Source: Gonatopus flavifemur (taxonomy: Eukaryota; Arthropoda; Insecta; Hymenoptera; Dryinidae). From it: a DNA stretch of 64,000 nt. Where the stretch lies: NCBI GenBank assembly GCA_018340375.1, contig JAFFJZ010000006.1, positions 12,852,001 through 12,916,000 on the forward strand, written 5' to 3'. The notes under the pieces are model-generated. The model had not been told where the DNA came from. It was given only the letters and a program-made list of their open reading frames with translations, and did not search any database. The translations under genes were made by a program, and so were the position numbers. This document shows, in pieces, positions 44,677 through 55,732 of the stretch (positions within the stretch are counted from its first letter, which is position 1; the number at the start of each line of letters is the position of its first letter).

Positions 44677-45756
44677 CCCGGGAAAAAATCATCAGATCTA
44701 ATCAGATCTGAGCAGATCTAAATCGTCAGATCTGACCAGATCTAAATTTCAGTCAGATCTAAACAGATCTGAGGAGATCTGAATAGATCTAAATAGATCT
44801 GGATAGATCTAACTAGATCTAAACAGATCTTACTAGATCTAGATGGTTTATGGCAAATATTGTTAGATCTGATCAGATCTAAACAGTTCTGCATAAACAC
44901 GGAGGAAAAAGATATAAGAATTTTTGCTTTTTTCCATGCTGAACCTAAAAAAGAAAGGTTTGTAAAATTATTTTTTACATGAAAATATGGAGGATTATGA
45001 ATTAATAGCCAAATTTTACAAAGCGTATAGTAAAATTTGACTATTCATTCATAATCTTGACATCTGATAACGGTATGACAAAAGGTCTTAATTGTAAACC
45101 TGTATATATCGATAATTACATCTAACTGAATGTTGATTCCGCCACATCCAAATTATGAATTTTGATAATTGTTACCAAACGCTAATATATATATATATAT
45201 ATATATAATTGAATACTTTTCTTAGTGTGAGTCTTCACCAAATCGCATCTGATCTGCTCAGATCTAATGAGATCTCATCAGATCTGAGCGGATTTGATCA
45301 GATATAGGAGCAGATTCAATCAGATCTGGGTAGATCTCATCAGATCTGAGCAGATCAAGTGAGATCTGGGAAGATCTACTGAGAATCCACCAGGTCTAAT
45401 GCTGATGAGAATTGAATTTCATATTATGCAAGAGCAGATCTGAACAGATCTGAACAGATCCAGTCAGATCTGAACAGATCCAATCAGATCTGAACAGATC
45501 CAATCAGATCTGAGCAGATCTGAACAGATCCAATCAGATCTGAGCAGATCTGAACAGATCCAATCAGATCTGAGCAGATCTGGTCAGATATAAGGGAAAA
45601 TCCAATCAAATATGATTGATCCAATAAAGAGATTTGTTCAGATCTAGTCAGATCTAGTCATGTATAGGGTTAGATCTAATCAGATCTGATTAACGCAAAA
45701 AAAAGATCTGTTCAGATCTGATCAGATCCGATTAGATCTAATGATTTTTTCCCGAG
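44677..45756. mobile_element. AGATCT-word element, TA target duplication
   Basis: Ends CCCGGGAAAAAATCATCAGA and, inverted, CTCGGGAAAAAATCATTAGA; TA outside both. I count about 41 exact AGATCT palindromes, mostly spaced 10, 14 or 18 bases apart with ATC/AAC linkers. A block at about 44898-45230 without the word looks like a younger insertion starting CACGGAGGAAAAAGATA. A shorter relative is at 48468-48808. Confidence 0.85.
45184..45207. repeat. (TA)n microsatellite
   Basis: Uninterrupted TA dinucleotides for about 24 bases. Confidence 0.9.
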
Positions 45757-45975
45757 TATCCATCTCACAGCCAATTATTTGTTTCCGTGTGTGGCAGCAG
45801 TGATGCAAGACTATGAAAATTTGAATCCGAAAGTCAGGAGATGGATTAAAAAATTGGTAGCACAATTTTGTTCGTGAAATTGCATTTTTGGGACATTGTC
45901 GAGTCAGAACATTCAGGTGCTACCGAGTGGAACGGAATTCAAACCCCATACAGCACAGAAGTCCCCGCAAAAAGC

Positions 45976-46163
45976 TCCCGTTATGACAGTAAACATAAAT
46001 TCATTATGAATAGTTTGAATTCAAAATGAACTCTTGATAAATAACTTAATCTTCAGAAAGAATTCATATCACGAATTCATAAAGAACTATTCGGGCATTC
46101 AACGTGTATGCATTTTGAATTCATTGAGTTCATATCGAATTCATTCTTACTTTCATAACGGGG
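45976..46163. mobile_element. GAATTCATT-word inverted-repeat element
   Basis: CCCGTTATGACAGTAA at the left is inverted as TTACTTTCATAACGGG at the right; the interior repeats AATTCATTATGAATT and TTGAATTC. Possible outer arms TACAGCACA/TGTGCTGT suggest it sits in a slightly larger element (about 45950-46220). Confidence 0.55.
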
Positions 46164-46237
46164 ACTGTTCAAGAAGTTCTTTCAGAAGTCTTTGTGAATT
46201 CAAAATGATCATTTGTGCTGTCCGGGACGTTCTATTT

Positions 46238-46480
46238 TAATTTACACAGAGATACACAGAGAACTTCGCTGTGATAGCGAAATTATCTGCTATCATAGCA
46301 ACTTGTTAAGATACAAAAGCAATTGTTCAGTTGGGACAGCCAAAAGTTTGCTCCTCTAGTTGATCATGTCGCTCTCTCAGTAATCCAGTTAGTTCTGATG
46401 GATAATTTTTAGCAAGATCAGCAAAAAGATTCGCTCTTCCCTATGTAATATCCCGATTTCCAAATTTTCTCCGTCCTTGT
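46238..46480. repeat. GCTGTGACAGC-word remnant
   Basis: ACACAGAGAACTTCGCTGTGATAGCGAAAT at the left (given here in two words: ACACAGAGAACTTC, then GCTGTGATAGCGAAAT) and TTTTCTCCGTCC at the right. Confidence 0.5.
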
Positions 46481-46559
46481 ATACAGAAAGCACAAACCTA
46501 GTTGGGTTCCTAGTTGGATCAATCGAATGTTAGTTGCTGCAGCTGAATTTTTATTTACG

Positions 46560-47380
46560 CTAGCTCGATTCCACACAGGAAAAAATGATTAGCTATTATT
46601 TGGGTAGCCAAAAATTAGCTACGGGAGCTATTTTTTCACTCAGCACCAACAGCAAGAAGTGCAGCTGCCAAAGCTAAAAATTCATAGCTAAATTATTTGG
46701 CTATTCAGATATCGACCACAAAACCCGTGCAGTCACAGCCACGATTTTCTACTGTAGAAGCTAATGAATAGCTATCCCAGCAAACACGACTGCTGGCGTT
46801 TCAAAGGGCCAGTGACGGCTCTTCAACGGCATTGCCGAACCATCTGCGGCCCATTGAAACGCCAGTAATCATTGTTTGTACCTGTACAGCACAACCAGCG
46901 GTCCTCCACCTTGGACTTCGGTGGACTGGAGGTGGAGAATTGGTGGAGAAATGGGAGCCGTGGAAATTAGGGAGAAATAAGGGAGAGTCTCCGTTGAGGC
47001 GACGGAGGAATGTCCACCCCCTGTATTTTCGATATAATTCTTATTGGTGCATTTACGTAACCAAATCTGAATGTATGAATTCACGAATTTAAGTTTCACT
47101 GAAAATACAGGGGGCGGACATTTCTCTGTCGCCTCTCCGTTGCCTCAACGGAGACTCTCCCTTATTTCTCCCTTATTTCCACGGCTCCCATTTCTCCACC
47201 AATTCTCCATCTCTGGTCCACCGAAGTCTTAGGTGGAGAATCGGTGGTTGTGCTGTACGGGTAGGGATAGCTGCAATCATTTTAGTTATAGCGGTGAAAA
47301 AAGAGTGCTGACAAAGTGAGTAGCTGCCACAGCTATTTCATTTTTTTTGCATGTCGCTAGGGGGAATAAATAATTTATTT
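46560..47380. repeat. AGCTA/TAGCT-word element split by a hairpin element
   Basis: CACACAGGAAAAAATGATTA followed by TAGCTATTATTTGGGTAGCC, with similar words after 47262. The interruption is 46881-47261. Confidence 0.5.
46881..47261. mobile_element. CCCGTACAGCACAACC hairpin element, second copy, TA target
   Basis: Same family as 24095-24488: left CCTGTACAGCACAACCAGCG, right GGTTGTGCTGTACGG(G); TA outside both. The arms share GGTGGAGAAATGGGAGCCGT. Confidence 0.85.
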
Positions 47381-47497
47381 AGCGCAACTGAATTCTTATT
47401 TACAGTGACTGAATTCCCTAGCTGTCAAATACTTAACTGGACCCTTCCTCTCAGTGTGCCATATGGAACGAATAATTTAGCTGCAACAGTGAAGGGG

Positions 47498-47645
47498 CTA
47501 CCACGGACACGGACAGCCATTAAATCAGCTCCTGCAGCTGAATTTTGGCTGTTACAATAAATGAATGGGGAATTAGAACAAATTTTTTGCTATCATAACT
47601 AAAATTCAGGAGCGAATTCAATGGCTGTCCGTGTCCGTGTCAGCC
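47498..47645. repeat. Inverted repeat GACACGGACAGCCATT
   Basis: ACGGACACGGACAGCCATTA at the left is matched by the inverse ATGGCTGTCCGTGTCCGTGT at the right, within AGCTG-word sequence. Confidence 0.6.
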
Positions 47646-48119
47646 ACTTCACTGCTGCAGCTCAATAACTGTTTAATAAATCCAGTCTCTCCATGTAATT
47701 CTTGCAATTTTTTTCAATAAATTGGGAGGTTTTGCTACACCAGTCTGAAGGTTAACACTTTCCGCCTAGCACCCCTGCAATTAGAATTATTCTCGCACTT
47801 TTTTAATTTGAGATCGCTCGCCATTTAATGTTTCAAACGGCACTCTCTTCACTCAAACTTTCGTAAATTCGGGGACTCTCGCTCTGCTTGCCACTAAATT
47901 CGACAAATTGCAGTCTTCCGAAGGAGAGAAGACTTCAAAGATATCTATTAAAAAGTGAGCGTAGATTTGACGTAAATATAAACACAAGCATAAGCGGAAT
48001 ACGCTAAGGCAACATGATAAGTTTTGCGCCTTGTGTTTATGCGCTTTATGCGTCTTAATACACTTTTTTGTTCACTCTGGGGATACCAAGAGACGTCACA
48101 CTAGGAAAATCCTTTATTT

Positions 48120-49290
48120 CGAACTATCCAAAAATGCTGTAATATAACAAAAATTAATATGCATTCAGTGATTCCATCGGAGCATTTTCAAATGATTTCG
48201 GTAGCAGCGGAAATTATCGACGCCGCACGCGGGGCCAAAATACCAAAACATAAGGACAAAGTTAGCAAGAATTGTCAAATTTGTTTGACATTCGGCACTC
48301 ATGCAGAAATTTCTTGCGTCAATGATCAAAGATGGCGTATTCAATATGGCGGACAAAAATCTGAAAATTCATCGGATTTTCTGAAAACTCGATCCCAAAT
48401 GGTTTTTGCGGTTGCCGATCACGAATCTGTTGTCAAAATTCCAAAATTCAAGATAACAGATCCAAAACCCGAGAAAAAAATATTAGATCTACTGAGATCT
48501 AGGTAGATCTCTTGAGATAGATGTAGATCTTTTGAGATACATGTAGATCCTTTCACATTTAAATTTTGAAGGAAAAAGATTTACAGAGATCTCCAGAAGT
48601 CTTTTTGAATTTTCCTATATTTTTTTGGATTTCTTACAGAATTGGAATCTTCGGAAGCGAGTGAATATCAGAAAACTTCAAAGATTGTTGCCCAAGTTGA
48701 GATGTTCAGATGTAAGTAGATATGGACAGATTCGCAGAGATTTTTGTCAAAATTTAGATCCTTCGAGATGTACTTAGATAACATTAGATCTAATCTCTTT
48801 TTCTCGGGAATGGTGGACAAAATTCACCGGATTTCCTTCAAACTTGGTATTCAGGGGTTTTTGGGATCTCTAATTAGAAATTTGCTGTGAAAATCTCCGA
48901 ATGCGAAGTGGTGGATTTGAATTTAGGAAATCTAGGAAAATCGCCCTTTCAATCCCTTCGGAGAACACGGGCCACACCACTGGATCCCGAGTTTGAAGCC
49001 AACTCGATGATTGTTGGGATTTTTGCTCCCTCCTTAATAGGTTCACCATTTTGAAATTGATAATCAAAATTCCAACAATGAATTGGTAATTAGCAGCTCC
49101 AAAAATCCCCAAGAATCAGATTCCAAGCAAATTTTAGAACAGAATCTGACAGATTATTCGCGATTGCCATTATGCGGTGTGGGAAGCACTTCTTTCACAC
49201 ACAAAAATTGGCAGAATTCTTCAGGAGGAGTTGTGGGGAGTTGGTGTTTGTTCGATTCTGCGGATAAAACTTTCATCCACAACATCCGGT
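48120..49290. repeat. Decayed dispersed repeat around an AGATCT element
   Basis: Both sides of the 48468-48808 element carry words such as ATGGCGGACAAAAATC and TTGGTATTCAGGGGTTTTTG; TTTTTGGGATCTCTAATTAG recurs inverted near 49085-49120. Similar wording (GCAATCAGCGACC, TTGAATTT) recurs at 63140-64000. Open frames here (such as the 115-codon one at 48159) look like repeat sequence, not a gene. Confidence 0.4.
48468..48808. mobile_element. AGATCT-word element, second member, AA target duplication
   Basis: Left CCCGAGAAAAAAATATTAGA, right TCTAATCTCTTTTTCTCGGG; AA on both sides. The interior has AGATCT near the ends and the diverged words AGATACATGTAGATC and AGATATGGACAGATT inside. Confidence 0.8.
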
Positions 49291-49522
49291 AAGTGAAGTG
49301 ACAGTACCAAACGATACCACGCAACTTTTTCGTTAAGAACTGACCAAATTTTAGAATGTAGAGGTATAAAAATCACATGTAATTATTGTTCTGTCATGAT
49401 TTGCTACTCTATGACTCGATAATCCACTCATTTTTAGTATGTTCTATATACTTTCAGGAGTAGATTCTGCATTGAAAAAGTTCATTGAGTTCACTTTTCA
49501 AGACACAACGGCTCTTCGAGAG

Positions 49523-49823
49523 TCCCACACAGAACTTTTGATCTTCAAAATATCTTGATAAACTATTAAGAAAAGTTTAAGAAGTCTTATGCAACACGAA
49601 AAGATATTTGCAAGGTGTCTAAAACAGTTCTCACTTCTAAAAGATATCTTGTAGAGGATCTAAAATTTGTCTTTTGAGATTATATCTTTCAGACATCTTA
49701 TAGAATTTTTTTACGAGTGAGAAATGTTTCAGATATCTTAAAGATATCTCTTCGTGTTACATAACAAGTCGACTCTTTGAGATTGTTTCGGGATATCTTT
49801 CAGACATCAAATACTGTGTGGGA
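49523..49823. mobile_element. AAGATATCTT-word element
   Basis: Left TCCCACACAGAACTTTTGAT and, inverted, CCCACACAGTATTTGATG at the right. The interior repeats AAGATATCTT, AGACATCTTA and AAAGATATCTTG words. Confidence 0.7.
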
Positions 49824-49890
49824 TGGTTCTCATTTTACTATATCTCGGTCACGGGAATGATTCCTCGAAGAAAGGTACTTTTGAACTGTC

Positions 49891-50091
49891 CTGTCACGAA
49901 AATCCAGCTGGAATTCGATGTGGATTTCCTGCTCCGAAATTTACCTGCGTTTCCTTATTTCCAGATGGAATCTCAGTTGGAGTTGAAAATCCCACATGGG
50001 ATCCAGTTGGGATTCTTGATTCCAGGTGGATTCTCAGCTGGCAACGCAGGTAAATTTCGGATCTGGAATCCCAGCTGGATTTTTGTAACAG
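49891..50091. mobile_element. CCAGCTGGAATTC-word element
   Basis: Left CTGTCACGAAAATCCAGCTG, right inverse CTGTTACAAAAATCCAGCTG. The interior alternates CAGCTGGGATTC, GAATCTCAGTTGG and ACCTGCGTTTCC-type words. No clear target duplication. Confidence 0.7.
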
Positions 50092-50099
50092 CGTTACAT

Positions 50100-52640
50100 G
50101 CTTACATGCGAATTCTGGAACTCGAAACATCACTTCACTCATCTCAATGCTAAAATATCTCAAACTACAAACTTCATTCTTGAAATTTTGACGTGCTATT
50201 TTGACATTCCCGACCCTCCATGCGTCGCCAACGGAATTTGTTCCATTAAATTTATTTGATACATGATCTCAAAAAATGTATTCTCTCAGCAATCCAGTCA
50301 GCCACTCCATTCAATTTTTTCTCCTCGTCTACGCTCATCAAAATTCTAAATATATTTTCTTACGTTGATCTCGAATACAACGATCATGGATTTGATCGTG
50401 CGTAATTTAGGGTGAGAATGATCTCTCGCAACGATTCCTCCGACCTCGATACGTGGTCGTTCGTCAAGCTGCAGCATCTAAATTCTCAGTTAACTCCAGA
50501 CTGACAAGGGAGCAATTTGCCAGTTGTTTAAGCACCAAGTGTTGAGTGCTACGTCGTTTATGTTAAGCCGTTATTGTTTTATGTTTGAACTTCCCCTCAA
50601 CATTTATATGTGCGCACATGTAGTTGCCCGTTTGTGTGCGGTTTATACAAATGATATTGTTTATGTATGTGTGTACACATCCACCTAGGTACCACAAAGG
50701 TACACATAAATGCGCGCGTAGAACGATTGAAATTAATTCACGTTTATGACCAACGCATAAACTCGAGTACATCGAGTGTCGAGAGGAGATAGGAAACTCA
50801 TACTCATTCCTTCTGCTTTTTAACGTTTCATCGTGTCCTTGTCATCTTGGTAGGCGACGGAGTATTCATTCGAGTTCTGTTTGAGAATTCATGTCTTTCG
50901 GAATTGCTTCCATTTCATATGAATTCAATTGTAGGTGCGCCATACGCGCGAAGCGGAGTACCGAGAAGAGAAGATTTTTATTTAAAATTCTTTGATCCTT
51001 CCTTTGGTACGTAAATTATAGTTGAGAATCGAACGTTGAAATTTGAATTTGAAGAATATGTTCGAGAATTCAAGAACTACGGATGAGACTAGGATTATAA
51101 GAGTTCACAATACTCTCTTTGAGATATAACATTCTTTTTTCATTTATCGCGAACGCGAGAATTTTCCTTGAAAATCCCCTGACAATACACGAGCTTATTC
51201 ACAGTGCTTTATGCACGTGTCATTTCGTTCGCGTATATTCACGTTCAAGCGTGAGCGTGCGTGTCAATGGATCTTTATCTTTTGTACCCGCATCTGTCTA
51301 TCACGCGGTAACTTTATTGTATGCCAGGGAAGGACGTATGAAATATTCCATCCCACCAAATATCACATGTAACCGTGAAAAGAGAAAGTTAAAGAGCCAC
51401 AACCCCTCGTAGATTCGTTCTCTAATCATCTAATAATCAATTTCTGGACATATGTTATTGTTTCATTTCGTGTAGTGTCAGGATTGTGATTAATTCACTT
51501 TGTTCGCAGATACTTATCCGAATATCGAGCGATCGATCAAAATTAAAAGTCAAGTTTTATGTCCAAGAACGAAATTATCAAGTCAGAGAGGGAATAAAAG
51601 TTGAGTTACATTAATTCTATATAAACCACCGATCGACCGTATTGGACGATAAAGAATAATCAAGAGTGTATCTTAAATGTTGGTGAAAGAAGGAGAATTA
51701 CCCTACCGGAAAAAAGTCTTTCCGAGTCATTAAGCAGCGATAATCACTCTCATAAGCTGGAATCGTGAGACTTGGAAACTATTAGCATATTAATGACCGA
51801 CAGTTCAGTTAACCCTTTCTTTCATCCGCGTTGGACAGATTTGCATCTTTCTACCTCTCTTTCGGTAAGGAGACGAGGAGACGAAAATGAAGAGAGAGAG
51901 AAAGGAAAACGAAAGATATACAGATACAGAGAGTGGTGCGAGACGAGATGGTGGCAGGGCGTTAAAAGCCCCGCGCTACCCTCGCGAGTTTTGCGAAATT
52001 AACATGACAAACTACCCCCAGCAATAAGGGGTCGAAAAGATATATCGTGTTGAATATGCGGGTGAACGGCAGAAACAATAGATGACGATGGTCAGGGGTG
52101 TGAGGCTGGGGCTAAAAAGCGAGGTGTATGAGTGATATACACGTATACGTGCATACTAATGTCAATGAGTTATGGTTATTTACACTCGACGATTCTATTC
52201 AGATACGTTGCGGTGAATATTTGGTCTTCTACGTACTTCATTCTCCTTGGCTTGATCTTTGCGCAATCATACACATTTGTCTACGTGAAGTGGATTCGAT
52301 AAAATCAAGAGATAGATGAGTTTCAAAGAAAATCGTTGTATCGTACCATGAATACGACGAATGTGTCCATTATTCGATATACGGGAGAGTCTGATGAGGA
52401 TTTAATGGATATCAAGCGCATACTTGGATCTCTATTTGATATGCATTAACTGATATTGACTTTGCACCCTGATGTAAAATCGATATCCGTTCATTGTTTT
52501 AACACGGTCGGGTGCCAGTGATTAATTTACTCCAAGAGTAATCATATCTTGATACACTTGAATTCCATTGCTCTTGTTACGATTCGAGGAATTTACAAAA
52601 GTACGAGCGAAGCGAGCGTCTCCAAATTCAAAAACCATCC
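50100..52640. other. Element-free island, no recognised gene
   Basis: No inverted-repeat words after about 50290. Purine-rich patches occur near 51860-51950. No open frame with recognisable motifs. Confidence 0.4.
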
Positions 52641-53170
52641 TAAAGTATGTCTGGACCCCGTAAGGGTATAACTTGGGCATCTAACATAAGAATTTCCCAC
52701 CCAGAGCCCATGTGGGTCCCAGAACATTGTTGGGGTTATTAGTGTACTCCCTGGATATTTTGATGTTCTTTTGAAATCAAAACGAACTTTTCTTGACTCA
52801 AGTAAAATTTTCTAGGCTCAAGAAAAAAATGAGTTGTGTCCCAGTGACAAGAAAGATTTTCTCATTTCAAGAAATCCTTTCTGCGAGTGTAAGGATGCCC
52901 ACCCACAGACCATATAGGCCCTGGGCAAGCCACCATTGTCTAGTCCGGGTATTGTAATTTGAGCATGCCCGGTCTCACCCCGTAGAGGCCCTGGGTTGGC
53001 TATCATTGTTTCCCCTATTAAAAATATCTGACAGAACCGGACAACATTTTGACCCAGATCTGACGGGTTCGTCTGACATTGTTTGGTTTATACATCAGTT
53101 TGAACACTCATGGAGCTGCCAGACAGAGCCAAACAGAACCTGTCAGATCCGGGTCAAAATCTTGTCTGGT
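52641..53170. repeat. Decayed elements including a GACCCAGATCTGAC hairpin
   Basis: CCCATGTGGGTCCC and GAGCATGCCCGG words and an AAGAAA/TTTCTT stretch suggest two overlapping decayed elements. At about 53045-53162 TTTTGACCCAGATCTGACGG is inverted as CTGTCAGATCCGGGTCAAAA. Confidence 0.45.
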
Positions 53171-53830
53171 TTAAATTTTATTTCATTATTTTGTGTATCG
53201 AAAGCTTTTTTCTTTCGTTCAGTTTTCTTTAAACATTGGAAGGAGGTAATAAACAAAAAATAGTTTTTTTGGTTTATATTAACGTTGGTAGACCAAATAC
53301 TTCGGATTGTAATTCTCGTAAGCTTTTCAGTAAAAATCAAAGCTGATATACATTCCGGGCATGCTCAATGTTGTTAGGTCAAAATTGCATTGTTTTTTTA
53401 TTTCTACTAGGATAATCTCTGACACTGAATGAATTGAAACGTATAGAATTGATTTCTATGTTTTTGAAAGTTATTCTTCCAGTGCTCTCAGTTTCCAGGT
53501 TATAACAATTAAAACGAATTTCAAACAACCTATGAGCTCGAAATCGAAATTCCAAAAATTTGATATGCCTTTGGCTGACTGGAGAAAATATTTTGATTAC
53601 TTTTCTGAAAATTTACATACAAGAGCGGATGGGAAGTTGAATTTGGTTTTGATTTGATGGTGATTTTACATAAAGCATAGATCTATCAAAAGCTAACCCT
53701 CAAAGAACATTTTGCTGGAGCAAATTCATTTGTCTGTTATTTGAGGAATATCACCCGAATATCCTGGGGCCCAGCGCAGGATGAAATTTGAAAATTTATA
53801 TGGGGTAAAATGAACTCCCTAAGTCGGCCC

Positions 53831-53980
53831 AAGTTGAATCCTTGATGTGGGCCAAGTTTGGAAACCATTACGGGGCCTAGATCAAAAAGCGTAACACCCC
53901 AAGTTGAATCCTTGATGTGGGCCAAGTTTGGGAACCATTACGGGGCCTCGATTAAAAAGCGTAACACCCCAAGTTAAAGC
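53831..53980. repeat. 70-base tandem repeat, about 2.2 copies
   Basis: Units start AAGTTGAATCCTTGATGTGG at 53831 and 53901, with a partial third (AAGTTAAAGCC) at 53971. It is embedded in GGGCC-word sequence (53760-54070) that looks like another word-array element. Confidence 0.8.
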
Positions 53981-54089
53981 CAATCCAGGTGTTCTGACCT
54001 GGGGCATATTTGAAGTAGGGATTATAAACCTGGCCCAGGTCTGAGCTCGGAAAAATTTCCACCGGGAAGTGCGAGTGAAGGGAGCGTTA

Positions 54090-54437
54090 GGCTGCCGTCC
54101 CATGATACAAAAATTAACTACGAAACGGAACGTGCGGAATGAGCGGCACCAATCAAAGTCACTCCGCTGTTTTCCCTTCCCTACTGTCTCATGAACGGAA
54201 AAAGTAGCGGAAAGTGGATCGTGGTACCAATACTTTTCAAGTATGCCTAGCTTTATCTGGTTCCACCCAACAGTGATTGAAAATTTTGTAAATCTATTGG
54301 TTCCGCGATCCGCTTTCCGCTACGTTTTTCGTTCATGGGACAGTAGGGGAGAAGAAACAGCGGAATGATTTTTATCGGTGCTGCTCATCCGGCACGTTTC
54401 GTTCCGTTGTTGATTCTCATTGCATGGGACGGCAGTC
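54090..54437. mobile_element. GGCTGCCGTCCCATG hairpin element, TA target duplication
   Basis: Ends GGCTGCCGTCCCATGATACA and, inverted, GACTGCCGTCCCATGCAATG; TA on both sides. The arms stay complementary for about 150 bases (AACAGCGGAATGA, GCGGAAAGTGGATCG). Confidence 0.8.
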
Positions 54438-54449
54438 TAATGTGTAATA

Positions 54450-54660
54450 TCAAATGACGAACGGAGCGAGCGTCTTCAAACTTGGGAAGTGCGAACGAAG
54501 CGAACGTCTTCGAATGTGAAAAAAACGATCGAAGCGAATGCCATCCGGGATATCAAATGGCGAGCAAAACGAGCGTCCTAAAATTCAAAAAGTGTGAGCG
54601 ATGCAGACGCTATATGGAGCACTGAATGGCGAGTGGAGCGAGATCAATTCTGAATGCAGA
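54450..54660. repeat. Degenerate GAAGCGAGCGTC minisatellite
   Basis: Four to five diverged units of roughly 40-45 bases carry GCGAACGAAGCGAACGTCTT-like cores. An isolated unit is at about 52598-52625. Confidence 0.5.
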
Positions 54661-55179
54661 GGTGCTAGCGCAGCAAATGTGAATCTCCAGAACACTACTA
54701 CAAAACCTTCCGATTTATACGGAGCCATAATTGCAGGAATTACATCAAAAGACCATCATCGTTTTTGGCATTTCACAAGGAGAAAAATTTTCAGCTGTAT
54801 CAGCAAAATTCTACCCATTATAGCCAAGGTTGTGTAATTTTTAATCAAAAAATTTTTAATTAACAATTGAATTTTCAATTTTTCTTTCAAATTTTGGGAT
54901 TAAAAATTGTAAAATCATTTTTCAATTCCAATATTGGGATTGAGGAGTGAATAAATTATTCTTTAATACCGATGTTGGGATTAAAAATTGAAAAAATTAC
55001 TTTCTAATCCCAATGTTGGGATTGGAAATTGAGAAATTATCTTTTGATCCTAATGTCGGGATTGAGAATTGGAAAGTTACTTTTTGATGCAAAAATCGAA
55101 TTCAACCTTTTTTTTTTATTTTTCTCCTGAAAAATAGGTGATCTCGGAGAAAATTGTCTCCGCCATATACAGAGTGTTT

Positions 55180-55727
55180 CACAATTCACTGGAAATACTT
55201 CAGAGGCGTTATTCTGCAGCCAAAATACAACAATTTCCCGTTTGAAAAAGAATTTTTTGGAAGCTTAGTTTTTTAGATTTTTTTTCAAATGAGAATAACT
55301 CAGAAGCATTATGTTCTACATTCTTGAGCTTAACACCATTCACTGAGTTGGAAAAGGCCGGATCTCTGGAGAAAAATTCAACTATTCCATCATTCTTTGT
55401 TTCGGAGCTATAGTAATTCAAAATTGCTAATTTCTAATTGGCTAGAAGCCAGAAAATTTCAAATCGCTGTAACTCTGAAGCAAAGAATGATAGGATAGTT
55501 GAATTTTTTTTCCCAAAGAACCGGCGTTTTCCAACTCAGAGAATGGTGTTCAACTCAAGAATGTAGAATATAATGCTTTCGAGTTATTTGAATTTGAAGA
55601 AAAATCTAAAAATGCTAATAGCTCAAAAACCAAGCTTGTAAAAAATTTTCTCCAAACGCGAAATTTTTGCACTTTGGATGCAGAATGACGCCTCTGGAAT
55701 GTTTTTAGCGAATTATGAAACACCCAG
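55180..55727. mobile_element. Long-TIR element, GGGTGTTTCA ends, TA target duplication
   Basis: Left CAGAGTGTTTCACAATTC, right inverse CTGGGTGTTTCATAATTCGC; TA outside both. The arms of about 200 bases share GCAGCCAAAATACAACAATT and the AAACTAAGCTT-like block also seen in 19530-20309. Confidence 0.75.
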
Positions 55728-55732
55728 TATGG

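Larger units (their letters stand above)
43541..45789. mobile_element. AGCTAAATTTAGCT-word element, split by nested elements
   Basis: Left CACGGAGAGAAATTTTCAAC, right AATTATTTGTTTCCGTG. Words TCAGCTAAATTTCAG and CAACAGCTGAAATTTAGCT remain at 43560-43600, 44605-44670 and 45759-45785. The rest is occupied by the 43606-44599 and 44677-45756 insertions. Confidence 0.65.

Noticed and set aside
44677..45756. AGATCT array as a CRISPR array or simple satellite
   Set aside because: Unit spacing is irregular, there are no unique spacers, the genome is eukaryotic, and inverted ends with TA duplications mark it as a transposon.
48159..48506. 115-codon frame as a gene
   Set aside because: It overlaps a dispersed repeat and runs into the end of the AGATCT element at 48468.
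49083..49292. Frame ending in a GTAAGTG donor-like site as a host exon
   Set aside because: No family motif and no acceptor with a matching partner exon; the left half overlaps an inverted repeat.
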